The notes: generated by a model not told the origin, from the sequence alone. A stretch of 16,568 nucleotides of DNA from Candidatus Melainabacteria bacterium (GCA_023250175.1 JAHFBD010000023.1:1-16568); one strand, 5' to 3'; counted from the stretch's first letter, positions 1 through 8,184 are shown. Translations and numbers: made by a program.

Positions 1-27
1 ATATTTCACTAAGGAAATATTATAGAA

Positions 28-996
28 ATGTCTACGACCATACCTGGGGTATCTCAATACTCTGCAAGTAAGTCACCACTAGTAGTACAAAAAGGTGTAC
101 AAACTAAGCCAGAATCTTTTTTTGAAATTATAAAAGATACAAAGACAAAAAGAGTTTTAAATTATTTAGGGAATGGCTTATCTTCTGCATCTAGTTTATT
201 GACATTCTTGAATGGAAATTTAAACTGGTTTGATTCTATACAAGAAAAACTAGAATCCTTAAGTGAAACATTATCTAAATTTGCACTTACAACTATTGGC
301 TGTATAGGAACAGTGGATCTCTGGCAAAAGAAAAATCCTTTTTCATGTTTAGGTTATGCATTACTCATACCAATTTCATTACTAACTAAAGGATATGATT
401 CTTGGGTTGCAAGAGGGTTTTCTTATGGGGCTTGTAATGCTGTAGTAATTATTGATAGACGAGAAGTTATGGATGAAAAAGGTGAACCTGTTTTAGACGA
501 AAATAAAAACATTCAAACAATGAGTGGGGATTTTAGTAAAAAAAGTTGGTCTGATGGTTTTACTACTACCTATAAAGAAAGTTTTAAAATGCTAAAAGAA
601 CTCTATAAGAAGCCTTCTAGAATTAAAGATTTTTCACATGCGCTTCTTGTTACTACTTTATTTCAAATGTTAGGGCCAATACCTGGACTATTTGGATACA
701 AAGCTACAGAAGCAGCTATAAGAAATATATCCTCTGTTGTTGGTGATGCAGCCTTATTACTTGATAAAAAGGATAACCATGCTGACTCACAAAAAAGTAA
801 CATCGTCAATTTAAAATCCCCCATTGTACAATCAAGTATTCTTTGGATTTGTACCGCAACTATTGACCTATTAAAACGTTTTGATTTTATCTCAAATAAT
901 ATTAATAACCTCACAGAGCTGTCTTCTTTATTTGATAGATCAGCTAGTATTAGGTTTACCCAGGGAGTCTTAAATATTAAGGAAAGCAAAACTTAA
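28..996 (+). CDS. Uncharacterised protein, paralogue A of a tandem pair
   Basis: I do not recognise this 322-residue protein. It is a paralogue of the next gene (1185-2237). Shared blocks occur in the same order: LTFLxGNL (residues 58-65), EKLE (73-76), KKN followed by LG-Y/F-AL (101-112), RG-F/L-S (129-132), DF-x-H (201-204), LDKKD (245-249), ID-x-LKRFDF (279-287) and FDRSA (302-306). The first ~35 residues are polar and probably disordered, with no signal peptide. Several hydrophobic stretches (about 84-97, 108-120, 205-223, 268-283) could be membrane helices or buried amphipathic helices. The ATG at 28 follows AAGGA at 11-15, a somewhat long 12-base spacing. No catalytic motif is visible, so no function is proposed. 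That it is a real gene is well supported by conservation with its neighbour. Confidence 0.85.
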   Translation: MSTTIPGVSQYSASKSPLVVQKGVQTKPESFFEIIKDTKTKRVLNYLGNGLSSASSLLTFLNGNLNWFDSIQEKLESLSETLSKFALTTIGCIGTVDLWQKKNPFSCLGYALLIPISLLTKGYDSWVARGFSYGACNAVVIIDRREVMDEKGEPVLDENKNIQTMSGDFSKKSWSDGFTTTYKESFKMLKELYKKPSRIKDFSHALLVTTLFQMLGPIPGLFGYKATEAAIRNISSVVGDAALLLDKKDNHADSQKSNIVNLKSPIVQSSILWICTATIDLLKRFDFISNNINNLTELSSLFDRSASIRFTQGVLNIKESKT

Positions 997-1124
997 TCTA
1001 AGTTAAGAGCATAATTTAAGTTTTATTATTATTTAACAATATAGAGTTCATTTTAGACTTATAAAAAGCATAAAATAAAAGTAACATATTTAATTTTCTT
1101 CAATAAATGTCGTATTGATTTGAC

Positions 1125-1130
1125 TATAAT
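1125..1130 (+). promoter_or_regulatory. Possible -10 box for paralogue B
   Basis: A perfect TATAAT lies in the 188-base AT-rich spacer between the two paralogues, about 55 bases before the second ATG. No good -35 hexamer is found 16-18 bases upstream. In DNA this AT-rich a chance match is easy, so the call is weak. The rest of the spacer (997-1184) shows no clear terminator. Confidence 0.3.
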
Positions 1131-1184
1131 TAATACCAACTTATTGAAAGAAATTATTTAGTTTATTTTTTTAGGATTTTTTAA

Positions 1185-2237
1185 ATGGAATACAGTTTAA
1201 GAATGAATGCTACAGGTATTTACAACCCGCTTGGGGGTGTGCCACCTGTGCCTCTATCTCCCGATATAGCTTATGAAAATCCAAACCTATCTAATTCAAA
1301 CTCTTCACAAAGCAAAGACTTATCTCAAGACAACTCAAACCTTCTAAATAAAATTCAAAGTTTTTTATTGAAAAACAAAGGAGCCGCAAATATAGTTTCT
1401 AATGGTATAGCTCTAAGTACAAATTTAATAACCTTCCTAGAGGGAAATCTTGGATTTTTTGGAGCTGATACAGAAAAACTTGAAAAAGCAAGTACATTTT
1501 TCTCAAAAATTGCAACAGCTACACAAGGTATTCTTGGAACAGCTGATACCTGGTCAAAGAAAAACTTAATGCCACTTTTGGGATTTGCACTAGAAGTACC
1601 AATTGCAATTTTTAGTGAGGGACATAATCTCTGGCTTGGAAGAGGACTTTCACAAGGTATTGGACAGTTTCAAGGTGTATTTGACCGTATCTTAGTAAAA
1701 GATGAAAACAATAAACCAATAATTAAAAACTCAGACGGTGATTATAAAACATTAAGTGATCAGTTTATAGAAAAAGGATTTATGGATTCACTGAAAACCG
1801 GTATTAAAGAGTCATCTAAGTTATTTAAAAATTTAATTACTAACCCAAAGCAATGTGTTGACTTTGCTCACATGACATTTTTATGTACATTCCTACAAGT
1901 AGGTGGGGCACTTCTAGCATTTTCTGGATTAGATAAACTTGGTGCTGGAATTAGAGATTTGGGTGGTGGTGCAGTAGATGTAGCCTTCATGCTAGATAAG
2001 AAAGATAAATATAGAGATCCTATAATTCATGCAGCAAATCCAAACAAGAAAAAAGAGATATCTTATGTGCCTGCAGGAAGTATCTGGATTGGTTCAGCGG
2101 TTATAGACTTTTTAAAGAGATTTGATTTCTTTGAAAGCAGATTTAAACACCTAACACAATTGTCATTATTCTTCGACAGAGCAGCTGCTATATTTTATTC
2201 AATCGCAAACTTTGCTACAGGAAAAAGTGGGCATTAG
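1185..2237 (+). CDS. Uncharacterised protein, paralogue B of a tandem pair
   Basis: This 350-residue protein of unknown function is homologous to the gene at 28-996 along most of its length. Conserved blocks are ITFLEGNL (82-89), EKLE (97-100), KKN then LGFAL (125-136), RGLS (153-156), DFAH (216-219), LDKKD (250-254), IDFLKRFDF (287-295) and FDRAA (310-314). Its N-terminal ~55 residues are rich in Pro, Ser and Asn and differ from paralogue A, suggesting a flexible tail ahead of a shared core. Hydrophobic, glycine-rich stretches (about 113-122, 130-145, 220-245, 278-290) may be membrane-associated. The ATG at 1185 has AGGA at 1173-1176 with eight bases of spacing, better than the next ATG at 1203. 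The stop is TAG. The pair looks like a local duplication, with the core retained under constraint. Confidence 0.87.
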   Translation: MEYSLRMNATGIYNPLGGVPPVPLSPDIAYENPNLSNSNSSQSKDLSQDNSNLLNKIQSFLLKNKGAANIVSNGIALSTNLITFLEGNLGFFGADTEKLEKASTFFSKIATATQGILGTADTWSKKNLMPLLGFALEVPIAIFSEGHNLWLGRGLSQGIGQFQGVFDRILVKDENNKPIIKNSDGDYKTLSDQFIEKGFMDSLKTGIKESSKLFKNLITNPKQCVDFAHMTFLCTFLQVGGALLAFSGLDKLGAGIRDLGGGAVDVAFMLDKKDKYRDPIIHAANPNKKKEISYVPAGSIWIGSAVIDFLKRFDFFESRFKHLTQLSLFFDRAAAIFYSIANFATGKSGH

Positions 2238-2239
2238 AA

Positions 2240-2400
2240 CTCTCTGAAGAACTTTCGAGGATACACACTCCATATTACATTTCCTCAGCCCCTCCGACCA
2301 TTAACTAGGCGTTAATGGTTCCCGTCAGGGCATTCGGAAATAGCAATAATACGTTGTGTATTTAGATCATTGTTACAGACCCATCTCTGAAAGATCTCCC
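2240..2400 (+). ncRNA. Candidate 6S-like structured RNA
   Basis: The 186 bases between paralogue B and polA contain no gene but fold into one long imperfect hairpin. The outer stem pairs 2246-2262 with 2383-2399 (14 of 17 positions, including two G-U). Inside it, ACACA (2263-2267) can pair with TGTGT (2355-2359). TTTCC (2280-2284) pairs with GGAAA (2336-2340), and GCCC (2288-2291) with GGGC (2328-2331). The tip is a perfect eight-pair stem, CCATTAAC (2298-2305) and GTTAATGG (2311-2318). A T-run at 2405-2409 follows. The closed rod of about 160 nt with internal loops is the shape of 6S RNA, which binds RNA polymerase by mimicking an open promoter. The 3' segment GTTACAG then CATCTC (2372-2387) resembles the end of E. 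coli 6S as I recall it. An SRP RNA reading was considered and fits less well. The sequence match is weak, so the family is inferred from shape. Confidence 0.4.
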
Positions 2401-2410
2401 ACTATTTTTG

Positions 2411-2416
2411 TATAAT
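2411..2416 (+). promoter_or_regulatory. -10 box of polA, possibly giving a leaderless mRNA
   Basis: A perfect TATAAT ends only seven bases before the polA ATG (2424). A start site 7-8 bases after the box would fall on or next to the A of the ATG. The AGGA at 2417-2420 is only three bases from the ATG, too close for a normal Shine-Dalgarno. No clear -35 is visible. Confidence 0.45.
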
Positions 2417-2423
2417 AGGATTC

Positions 2424-5273
2424 ATGTCTCAGGACAATAATACAATTATTCTTATTGATGCCCCAAACCTTGCATTTAGAATGTTTTTTGCAATGGAGCG
2501 AACTAATATGCGTACTCTCGGTGGCACACCTACATGGGCAACATATGGATTTTTGAAAGCACTTTTTGATTTACTTGATAAGGTTAAACCAAAAGCAATT
2601 GCAGCAGCTTATGACTGTAAGGAACCGACTTTTCGCCATAAAGCATATGAAGAATATAAAGCAAATAGACCAGAAGAAATGCCTGAAGAGCTCTCTATTC
2701 AATGGCCATATATAAGAGAAGGATTGGAAAGCTTTGAAATTCCTATCTATGAGTTACCAGGATATGAAGCCGATGATGTAATAGGAACTCTAGCAAAAAA
2801 AGCAACAGAAGAAGGACTTAATGTTCTTATATTAACAGGCGATAGAGATGCATTTCAGTTAGTAAATGAAAAAGTCAAGGTTTTAGTTCCATCTAAAGGT
2901 GAATTAAAAGAATATGGTAAACAAGAAGTTTTTGAGTATTGGAATATTTGGCCTGAGCAAGTAATTGATTTTAAAAGTCTTTGCGGAGATTCATCAGATA
3001 ATATTCCCGGGATTAAAGGGATTGGAGAAAAAACAGCAGCCAAGCTACTAGCTGAATATGAAAATCTTGATAACGTTTTTAAAAGTGTACAAAAGATTTC
3101 ACAAAAATCACTTAAGGAAAAAATTATAGCTGGAGAAAAAAGTGCTTACCTTTCAAAAAGATTAGCTACAATCGATACCGATGTCCCTATTAACATCAAC
3201 CTGAAAGATGCACATTTAAATGTGCCAAACACTGAAAAGCTTGTTCACTTCTTACAAAAGTTCGAATTTAATAGTTTTATAAAAAGACTGCCTACTGTAC
3301 TTAGCCTATTCAATGAAGGAGAACTATATGAAGTAAAAAATCATAAAAGTCTTCTTGTTGACAGAGAAGGACAATTGAAATTAAACTTAAATGCCCTACA
3401 GAGTTTATCAAACAACGATCAATCAAACGGTCACTTAGAAAACTTAAAGTCACCAGAGCTGGAAATAAATATAATTAATTCTGAAAAGGGGTTAAGAGAC
3501 TTCATCACTGAATTAGAAACTACAAACAGTATTTGCATTGATCTTGAAACCAATTCTGTAGATAGTAATACCTGCAATATTGTTGGCATAGGGCTTTCTT
3601 ATTTTAAGAAAGATGAGAATGATATTAAGGCTGTATATATACCACTAAATCATAATCAGGGAGAACAACTAAAGCAAGATTTAGCTTTTAAATTGTTGAA
3701 ACCTATTCTAGAAGATCCCTCCAAGGAAAAAATTGCACAAAATGCAAAATTTGAGTACAAGATCCTAAAAAGACATGGAATAACATTAGGTGACAATCTT
3801 TATGACACTATGCTAGCAAGTTATATTGCAAATCCTGATGAAAAACATGGCTTAAAAGATCAGACAGCAAAAATACTTGGATATAAAATGACAAAAATTG
3901 ATGAGCTCATTGGCACAGGCAAAAAGCAGCTTTCAATGGCTGACATTGAAATAGACAAAGTAGCTAAATATACAATAAGCGATGTACACTACACCCTGGA
4001 ATTAGCTAAATACTACAAAGAAAATTTAGAAGAGTCATTAGCTAAAGTATTAAAAGAAATCGAAAACCCACTAGTACCAGTGTTATCTAATATGGAATTA
4101 ACAGGAGTAAGAATTGATACTCAGGTTCTCAAAGATTTGTCCACTGAGATTTCAAAGCAAGTACACACATTAGAAGAAAATATTTTTAAGATAGCAAAGG
4201 AGCCTTTCAATATTAACTCGACACAACAATTAGGAAAAGTTTTATTTGAAAAACTAGGATTGGAAAACGAAGGGAAAACCACAAAATCAGGACAGTATTC
4301 TACTGATGCAAGGACATTAGAAACATTATCTCACCATGATGAAACAGGTATCATTAAAGATATTCTTGAATACCGACAACTAAGTAAACTAATTTCTACT
4401 TATACAGATTCTCTTCCAGAACAAATCAACAAAAACACTCACAACATCCATTGTGACTTCAATCAAACAATTACAACCACTGGTAGACTAAGTTCAAGTA
4501 ATCCAAATCTACAAAATATCCCCATCAGATCAGAGCTAGGACGAAAGATCAGAAAAGCATTTATATCATCTTTTGATAATGGTTTAATTTTAAGTGCCGA
4601 CTATTCTCAAATTGAACTTAGAATCCTTGCACATATGTCTAATGATACAGTCTTAATAGAAGCCTTTAAAGCTGGTGAAGATATACATAAAAGAACAGCT
4701 ATGGAAATCTATGGGGTTAAAGAAAAAGATGTTACATCAGAAATGCGTTCACATGGTAAGACTTTAAACTTTGCACTTATTTATCAACAAGGAGCCTTTG
4801 CAACCAGTAAACAGCTTAACATCAGTCAAAAAGAAGCACAGGAATTTATTGGCAAGTATTTTGAATCTTTTAAGAAAGTAAAACCTTTTTTTGAAAAGCT
4901 ATTAGAAGAAGCAAAACAAAAAGGTTATGTAGAAACCTTATATGGCAGAAGAAGATATTTTAAAAACTTAAATATAAGAAACAAAGCATTGCAAAGAGAA
5001 GACGAACGAGCTGCAGCAAATGCACCCTTACAAGGAACTGCTAGTGACATTATGAAACTTGCAATGATAAGATTACACAAAGAATTAAAATCAAAGAAAT
5101 ATAAAACAAACTTAATTTTACAAGTCCACGATGAGCTTATTTTAGATGTTTATCCCGAAGAGAAAGAAGAGATTGAACAATTAATCAAAGAATCTATGGA
5201 ACTGGATCAACCATTAAATGTACCTCTTACTGTTAATATGTCATGGGGAAAAAACTGGTATGAGTGTGGGTAA
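2424..5273 (+). CDS. polA: DNA polymerase I
   Basis: Full-length Pol I (949 residues; E. coli 928) for Okazaki fragment processing and repair synthesis. The 5'-3' exonuclease/flap domain (about 1-290) shows LIDAPN with D12, EADDVIGTL (115-123), TGDRD (138-142) and GDSSDNIPG followed by a GIGEKTA helix-hairpin-helix (188-205). The 3'-5' proofreading domain (about 345-540) has ExoI D373/E375 and ExoIII Y516/D520. In ExoII the expected Asp is Glu (NAKFE, E444). The polymerase domain has motif A DYSQIELR (D726), motif B with R775, K779, F783 and Y787, and motif C VHDE (D903). Motif B reads NFALIYQQG where NFGxxYG is usual. All polymerase catalytic residues are present, so it should be active; proofreading may be altered. 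It is the first gene of a same-strand run with thiL and ppx, 48 bases before thiL. Confidence 0.98.
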   Translation: MSQDNNTIILIDAPNLAFRMFFAMERTNMRTLGGTPTWATYGFLKALFDLLDKVKPKAIAAAYDCKEPTFRHKAYEEYKANRPEEMPEELSIQWPYIREGLESFEIPIYELPGYEADDVIGTLAKKATEEGLNVLILTGDRDAFQLVNEKVKVLVPSKGELKEYGKQEVFEYWNIWPEQVIDFKSLCGDSSDNIPGIKGIGEKTAAKLLAEYENLDNVFKSVQKISQKSLKEKIIAGEKSAYLSKRLATIDTDVPININLKDAHLNVPNTEKLVHFLQKFEFNSFIKRLPTVLSLFNEGELYEVKNHKSLLVDREGQLKLNLNALQSLSNNDQSNGHLENLKSPELEINIINSEKGLRDFITELETTNSICIDLETNSVDSNTCNIVGIGLSYFKKDENDIKAVYIPLNHNQGEQLKQDLAFKLLKPILEDPSKEKIAQNAKFEYKILKRHGITLGDNLYDTMLASYIANPDEKHGLKDQTAKILGYKMTKIDELIGTGKKQLSMADIEIDKVAKYTISDVHYTLELAKYYKENLEESLAKVLKEIENPLVPVLSNMELTGVRIDTQVLKDLSTEISKQVHTLEENIFKIAKEPFNINSTQQLGKVLFEKLGLENEGKTTKSGQYSTDARTLETLSHHDETGIIKDILEYRQLSKLISTYTDSLPEQINKNTHNIHCDFNQTITTTGRLSSSNPNLQNIPIRSELGRKIRKAFISSFDNGLILSADYSQIELRILAHMSNDTVLIEAFKAGEDIHKRTAMEIYGVKEKDVTSEMRSHGKTLNFALIYQQGAFATSKQLNISQKEAQEFIGKYFESFKKVKPFFEKLLEEAKQKGYVETLYGRRRYFKNLNIRNKALQREDERAAANAPLQGTASDIMKLAMIRLHKELKSKKYKTNLILQVHDELILDVYPEEKEEIEQLIKESMELDQPLNVPLTVNMSWGKNWYECG

Positions 5274-5321
5274 GTCTAGAGAATTAGAAACTAAGTAGAA
5301 CCAGAAAAACAAACAAGTACA

Positions 5322-6269
5322 ATGCCATCAGAACAAGAAATATTAAAGCTCATTCGTAAACTAACCCCTAATTCTACAAAGTTTCTATCTGATGATGCCG
5401 CAATAATTGAAAAAAGCCTAGTAGTAACCACAGATACACTGGTTGAAAATACTCATTTCACTTTAAAGACTTATACACCAAAAGAAATTGGCTATAAAGC
5501 AATTGCAGTGAATCTAAGTGATATTGCCGCAATGGGAGCAAAGCCATTATATGCACTTGTTGCACTCTCATTACCAAAATCGATAAAACTTCCTTGGATA
5601 CAAGATTTATACAAAGGTTTTATAGGTTGTTCAAAAAAATATAAGATTCAAATTATTGGTGGAAATCTCACAAGAGCAAAAGAAATTAACATTTCTATAA
5701 CTCTAATTGGCAAAACATCATCTATAAACATTGCAAAAAGATCCAATGCAAAACCGGGTGATATCGTTTTTGTTACTAATACTTTTGGAGATAGTACCTG
5801 CGGATTATTACTGTTAAATAACCATAAATTAAAAGATACTCGTCTAGCCCAATCCCTGATAAAAAATCATAAGTTGCCTAATCCACAAATTAACCTTGGA
5901 CAAAAAATAGTAAAATTCTCAAAAAGAGCAGCCTTAATGGATGCTAGCGATGGATTAGCTGATTGCATTCTACAAATCTCAAAAGAAAGTAATGTCAAAA
6001 TAATAATTGATGAAGATAAAATACCTATTTCAAACAATACAAAACTTGCTACCCAACTTTTAAATAAAGACCCATTAGATCTAGCTTTATATGGTGGAGA
6101 AGACTATCAACTGGTTGGTACAATGAGTCTTAACGACATAAGAAAAATAAAGGGGTTAAAGGTCGTTGGAAAAGTATTTAAAGGACAAGGAAGTTTCATT
6201 CATAAACAAAATGGGGCTATCCTAAAAATAAATCCAAGCAACATTTTTAAACATTTTAGTGATAATTAA
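5322..6269 (+). CDS. thiL: Thiamine-monophosphate kinase
   Basis: ThiL makes thiamine diphosphate from thiamine monophosphate and ATP, the last step of the pathway, in the cytosol. The protein (315 residues, E. coli 325) has the PurM-like ATP-binding fold signatures: SDDAA (23-27), TTDTLVE (36-42), AVNLSDIAAMGAKP (62-75), KPGD with VTNTFGD (144-157), MDASDGLAD (206-214) and GGEDY (258-262). The motif usually written GGDT is GGNLTR here (113-118), with Asn115 replacing an Asp that in characterised ThiL is thought to help bind metal. The ATG at 5322 has no recognisable Shine-Dalgarno. It lies 48 bases after polA and 31 bases before the next start, so it probably depends on the polA transcript. 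No other thiamine gene is in the window. Confidence 0.95.
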   Translation: MPSEQEILKLIRKLTPNSTKFLSDDAAIIEKSLVVTTDTLVENTHFTLKTYTPKEIGYKAIAVNLSDIAAMGAKPLYALVALSLPKSIKLPWIQDLYKGFIGCSKKYKIQIIGGNLTRAKEINISITLIGKTSSINIAKRSNAKPGDIVFVTNTFGDSTCGLLLLNNHKLKDTRLAQSLIKNHKLPNPQINLGQKIVKFSKRAALMDASDGLADCILQISKESNVKIIIDEDKIPISNNTKLATQLLNKDPLDLALYGGEDYQLVGTMSLNDIRKIKGLKVVGKVFKGQGSFIHKQNGAILKINPSNIFKHFSDN

Positions 6270-6300
6270 AATAAGCTAGAAGAAGGAAGGTTCAAACAAG

Positions 6301-7902
6301 TTGAACCTATTAAAAGAAATGAAAGAGCGTATTGCAGCAATTGATATAGGTTCAAATTCATTTCATATTGTTGTTGTTGAAATCAATCCTGAGACCCAAT
6401 CTTTTACAGTTCTTGATCGGTTGAGAGAAACCGTTCGTTTAGGGACATTTCATGAGCCAAACAATGAATTAAGTCCTGCAGATATGAAACGAGGATTTGA
6501 AACCTTAAAAAGATTTAAAAAACTAGCTGAGGGACATCATGTTACAGAAATGTTTGGTAGTGCAACAAGTGCTATTAGAGAATCTATAAATGGGCGTGAG
6601 TGGTTGCAAAAAATCAGAAATGAGCTTGGCATTGATGCACATGTAATATCTGGAGTAGAAGAGGCCCGGTTAATATATTTAGGAGTGCTCTCCACCACAA
6701 AGTTGCAAGGAAGAAAAATAGGAATTATCGATATTGGGGGAGGGAGTACAGAGCTAATAGTTGGCGATGAACAATACATCTACCATCTATCAAGCAGTAA
6801 GGTTGGAGCATTACGACTTACAGAAAAATATTTTCAACGTGAAACTGATTTGTTGCAAAAAATTGAAAATATAGAAAATCATATACAAGGTTTACTTTTA
6901 ACAAAAATCCAACAAATTAAAGAACTTGGAGGATTTGACTTTTTAGTAGGAACGTCAGGAACTATTCAGACAATAGCAAAAATCGATTATAAAATGCATA
7001 ATTTCATAGATTCAGAAAATACACCTAATTTAAACCAGTACAAGATTTCATATAACTCAATATGTACAATACTTGAAAAAATGATTCAAACCCCTAAAGA
7101 CAAACGTGCTGATGTTTTTGACATTAGCAAAAACAGAGCGGAAATAATTTTAGCTGGTATCGTCGCCTTAAAAACCATCATGAAAGAATTAAATATTAAT
7201 GAGATAACTTATTGTGATAGAGCACTAAGGGAAGGACTTATTGTAGATAAAATATTGCATAAGGGAATAATTAAAGATCGATTACAATACCAACAAACTA
7301 TTCGAGAAAGAAGTGTATTAGAGCTTGCAAATAAATACCAATTTCTAAAGGATCATGCTTTTCAAGTTAAGAGGCTAAGTTCTATATTGTTTGATGAGAC
7401 AAAAGAACTATTACATAACTATGGTGAAAAAGAAAAAGAGCTTTTAGAGGCTGCCGCTGTTTTGCATGATATTGGTTCTCTTGTTACACATAATGATCAT
7501 CATAAACATACTTACTATTTAATTAGGCATAGTGGATTATTAGGATTTAATGATGAGGAAGTTGAGCTTATAGCAAATATTGCACGCTACCATAGACAAA
7601 GTAATCCAAAAGATACTCATTTGAATTTTCAAAATCTCTCAAAAGAACATAAAAAGATAGTTAAAGAATTAAGTTCTATCTTAAGAATTGCAGAAGGATT
7701 AGATAAAGGACATAAATGTGCAATAAAAGATATAAAAATATCTAAAATCTCTAATAAAAAGAAGCTAAAATGTAAATTAACGAGTAGAATAGAAGGGTAT
7801 GATTGTGCACTGGAAAGATGGTCAGCACAAGGAAAAAGTAAAGACTTTAAAAAAGAATTTGGGGTTGATATTGATTTTGTTTTGCAAAGATTGGGTAAAT
7901 AA
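6301..7902 (+). CDS. Ppx/GppA family exopolyphosphatase / pppGpp phosphohydrolase with HD domain
   Basis: The 533-residue protein has the two-part Ppx/GppA build. The N-terminal ASKHA (actin-like) phosphatase domain shows AAIDIGSNSFH (12-22), ISGVEEARLIY (116-126) with the catalytic Glu120, GIIDIGGGSTEL (141-152), GTSGT (217-221) and DRALREG (306-312). A C-terminal HD-type domain (about 335-533) carries H352 and LHDIG (388-392) with H389/D390. The family hydrolyses inorganic polyphosphate from the end, or converts pppGpp to ppGpp; sequence alone does not separate Ppx from GppA. The start is TTG at 6301 because AAGGAAGG at 6283-6290 is correctly spaced from it. The first in-frame ATG (6319) is 28 bases from that site and would drop only six residues. 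Third gene after polA and thiL. Confidence 0.93.
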   Translation: MNLLKEMKERIAAIDIGSNSFHIVVVEINPETQSFTVLDRLRETVRLGTFHEPNNELSPADMKRGFETLKRFKKLAEGHHVTEMFGSATSAIRESINGREWLQKIRNELGIDAHVISGVEEARLIYLGVLSTTKLQGRKIGIIDIGGGSTELIVGDEQYIYHLSSSKVGALRLTEKYFQRETDLLQKIENIENHIQGLLLTKIQQIKELGGFDFLVGTSGTIQTIAKIDYKMHNFIDSENTPNLNQYKISYNSICTILEKMIQTPKDKRADVFDISKNRAEIILAGIVALKTIMKELNINEITYCDRALREGLIVDKILHKGIIKDRLQYQQTIRERSVLELANKYQFLKDHAFQVKRLSSILFDETKELLHNYGEKEKELLEAAAVLHDIGSLVTHNDHHKHTYYLIRHSGLLGFNDEEVELIANIARYHRQSNPKDTHLNFQNLSKEHKKIVKELSSILRIAEGLDKGHKCAIKDIKISKISNKKKLKCKLTSRIEGYDCALERWSAQGKSKDFKKEFGVDIDFVLQRLGK

Positions 7903-7928
7903 AAAGTAGATGCAATTTGTTTTCATGT

Positions 7929-7950
7929 TTTTAATGTCATTAAAATTTTT
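7929..7950 (+). terminator. Weak candidate terminator after ppx
   Basis: TTTTAAT and ATTAAAA form a seven-pair stem around a GTC loop, followed directly by five T, 26 bases after the ppx stop. The stem is all A-T, so it is weak. Confidence 0.35.
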
Positions 7951-7956
7951 AATTTA

Positions 7957-8015
7957 TTAATGGTTACAAACTTAAAATGTGACCATTGGAATGTGAATTG
8001 TAGGTTATCTACAAT
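7957..8015 (+). other. Two tandem hairpins upstream of tRNA-Leu
   Basis: ATGGTTACA (7960-7968) pairs with TGTGACCAT (7978-7986) through one G-U, extendable by 1-3 weaker pairs outward. Then ATTGTAG (7997-8003) pairs perfectly with CTACAAT (8009-8015) around GTTAT. Neither has a T-tract, so they do not look like terminators. They lie in the 165-base spacer between ppx and the tRNA; no gene is credible there. Confidence 0.4.
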
Positions 8016-8067
8016 AACTGCTTATTTAAAAGTAAATGCTGTTTTCAAATTTATTCTTAAAACATAT

Positions 8068-8154
8068 GCCGGAGTGGTGAAATTGGCAAACACGCTACGT
8101 TCAGGGCGTAGTGAGCGAAAGCTCTTGTGGGTTCAAGTCCCTCCTTCGGCACCA
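8068..8154 (+). tRNA. tRNA-Leu (anticodon CAG)
   Basis: A complete class II tRNA. The acceptor stem GCCGGAG (8068-8074) pairs with CTTCGGC (8144-8150), followed by A and an encoded CCA. The anticodon stem CTACG/CGTAG encloses TTCAGGG, giving anticodon CAG, which reads CUG. The long variable arm GAGC-GAAA-GCTC is typical of tRNA-Leu. The T-arm carries GTTCAAGTC, and its stem has a single T-T mismatch. It lies alone between ppx and the infC operon on the same strand. Confidence 0.97.
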
Positions 8155-8184
8155 GCACTAGTAAAAGATTTACTTTGTAAGTGT

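Noticed and set aside
663..989. A 108-codon frame on the - strand inside paralogue A
   Set aside because: It is an antisense shadow; the + strand frame is conserved with paralogue B, and this one has no ribosome-binding site.
2238..2400. Bacterial SRP (4.5S) RNA, suggested by GTCAGG and CGGAA (2324-2338)
   Set aside because: The order and spacing of the conserved SRP loop (GGAA tip with AGCAG on the 3' side) do not fit. The apical stem here is CCATTAAC/GTTAATGG, and GGAA lies in a side stem.
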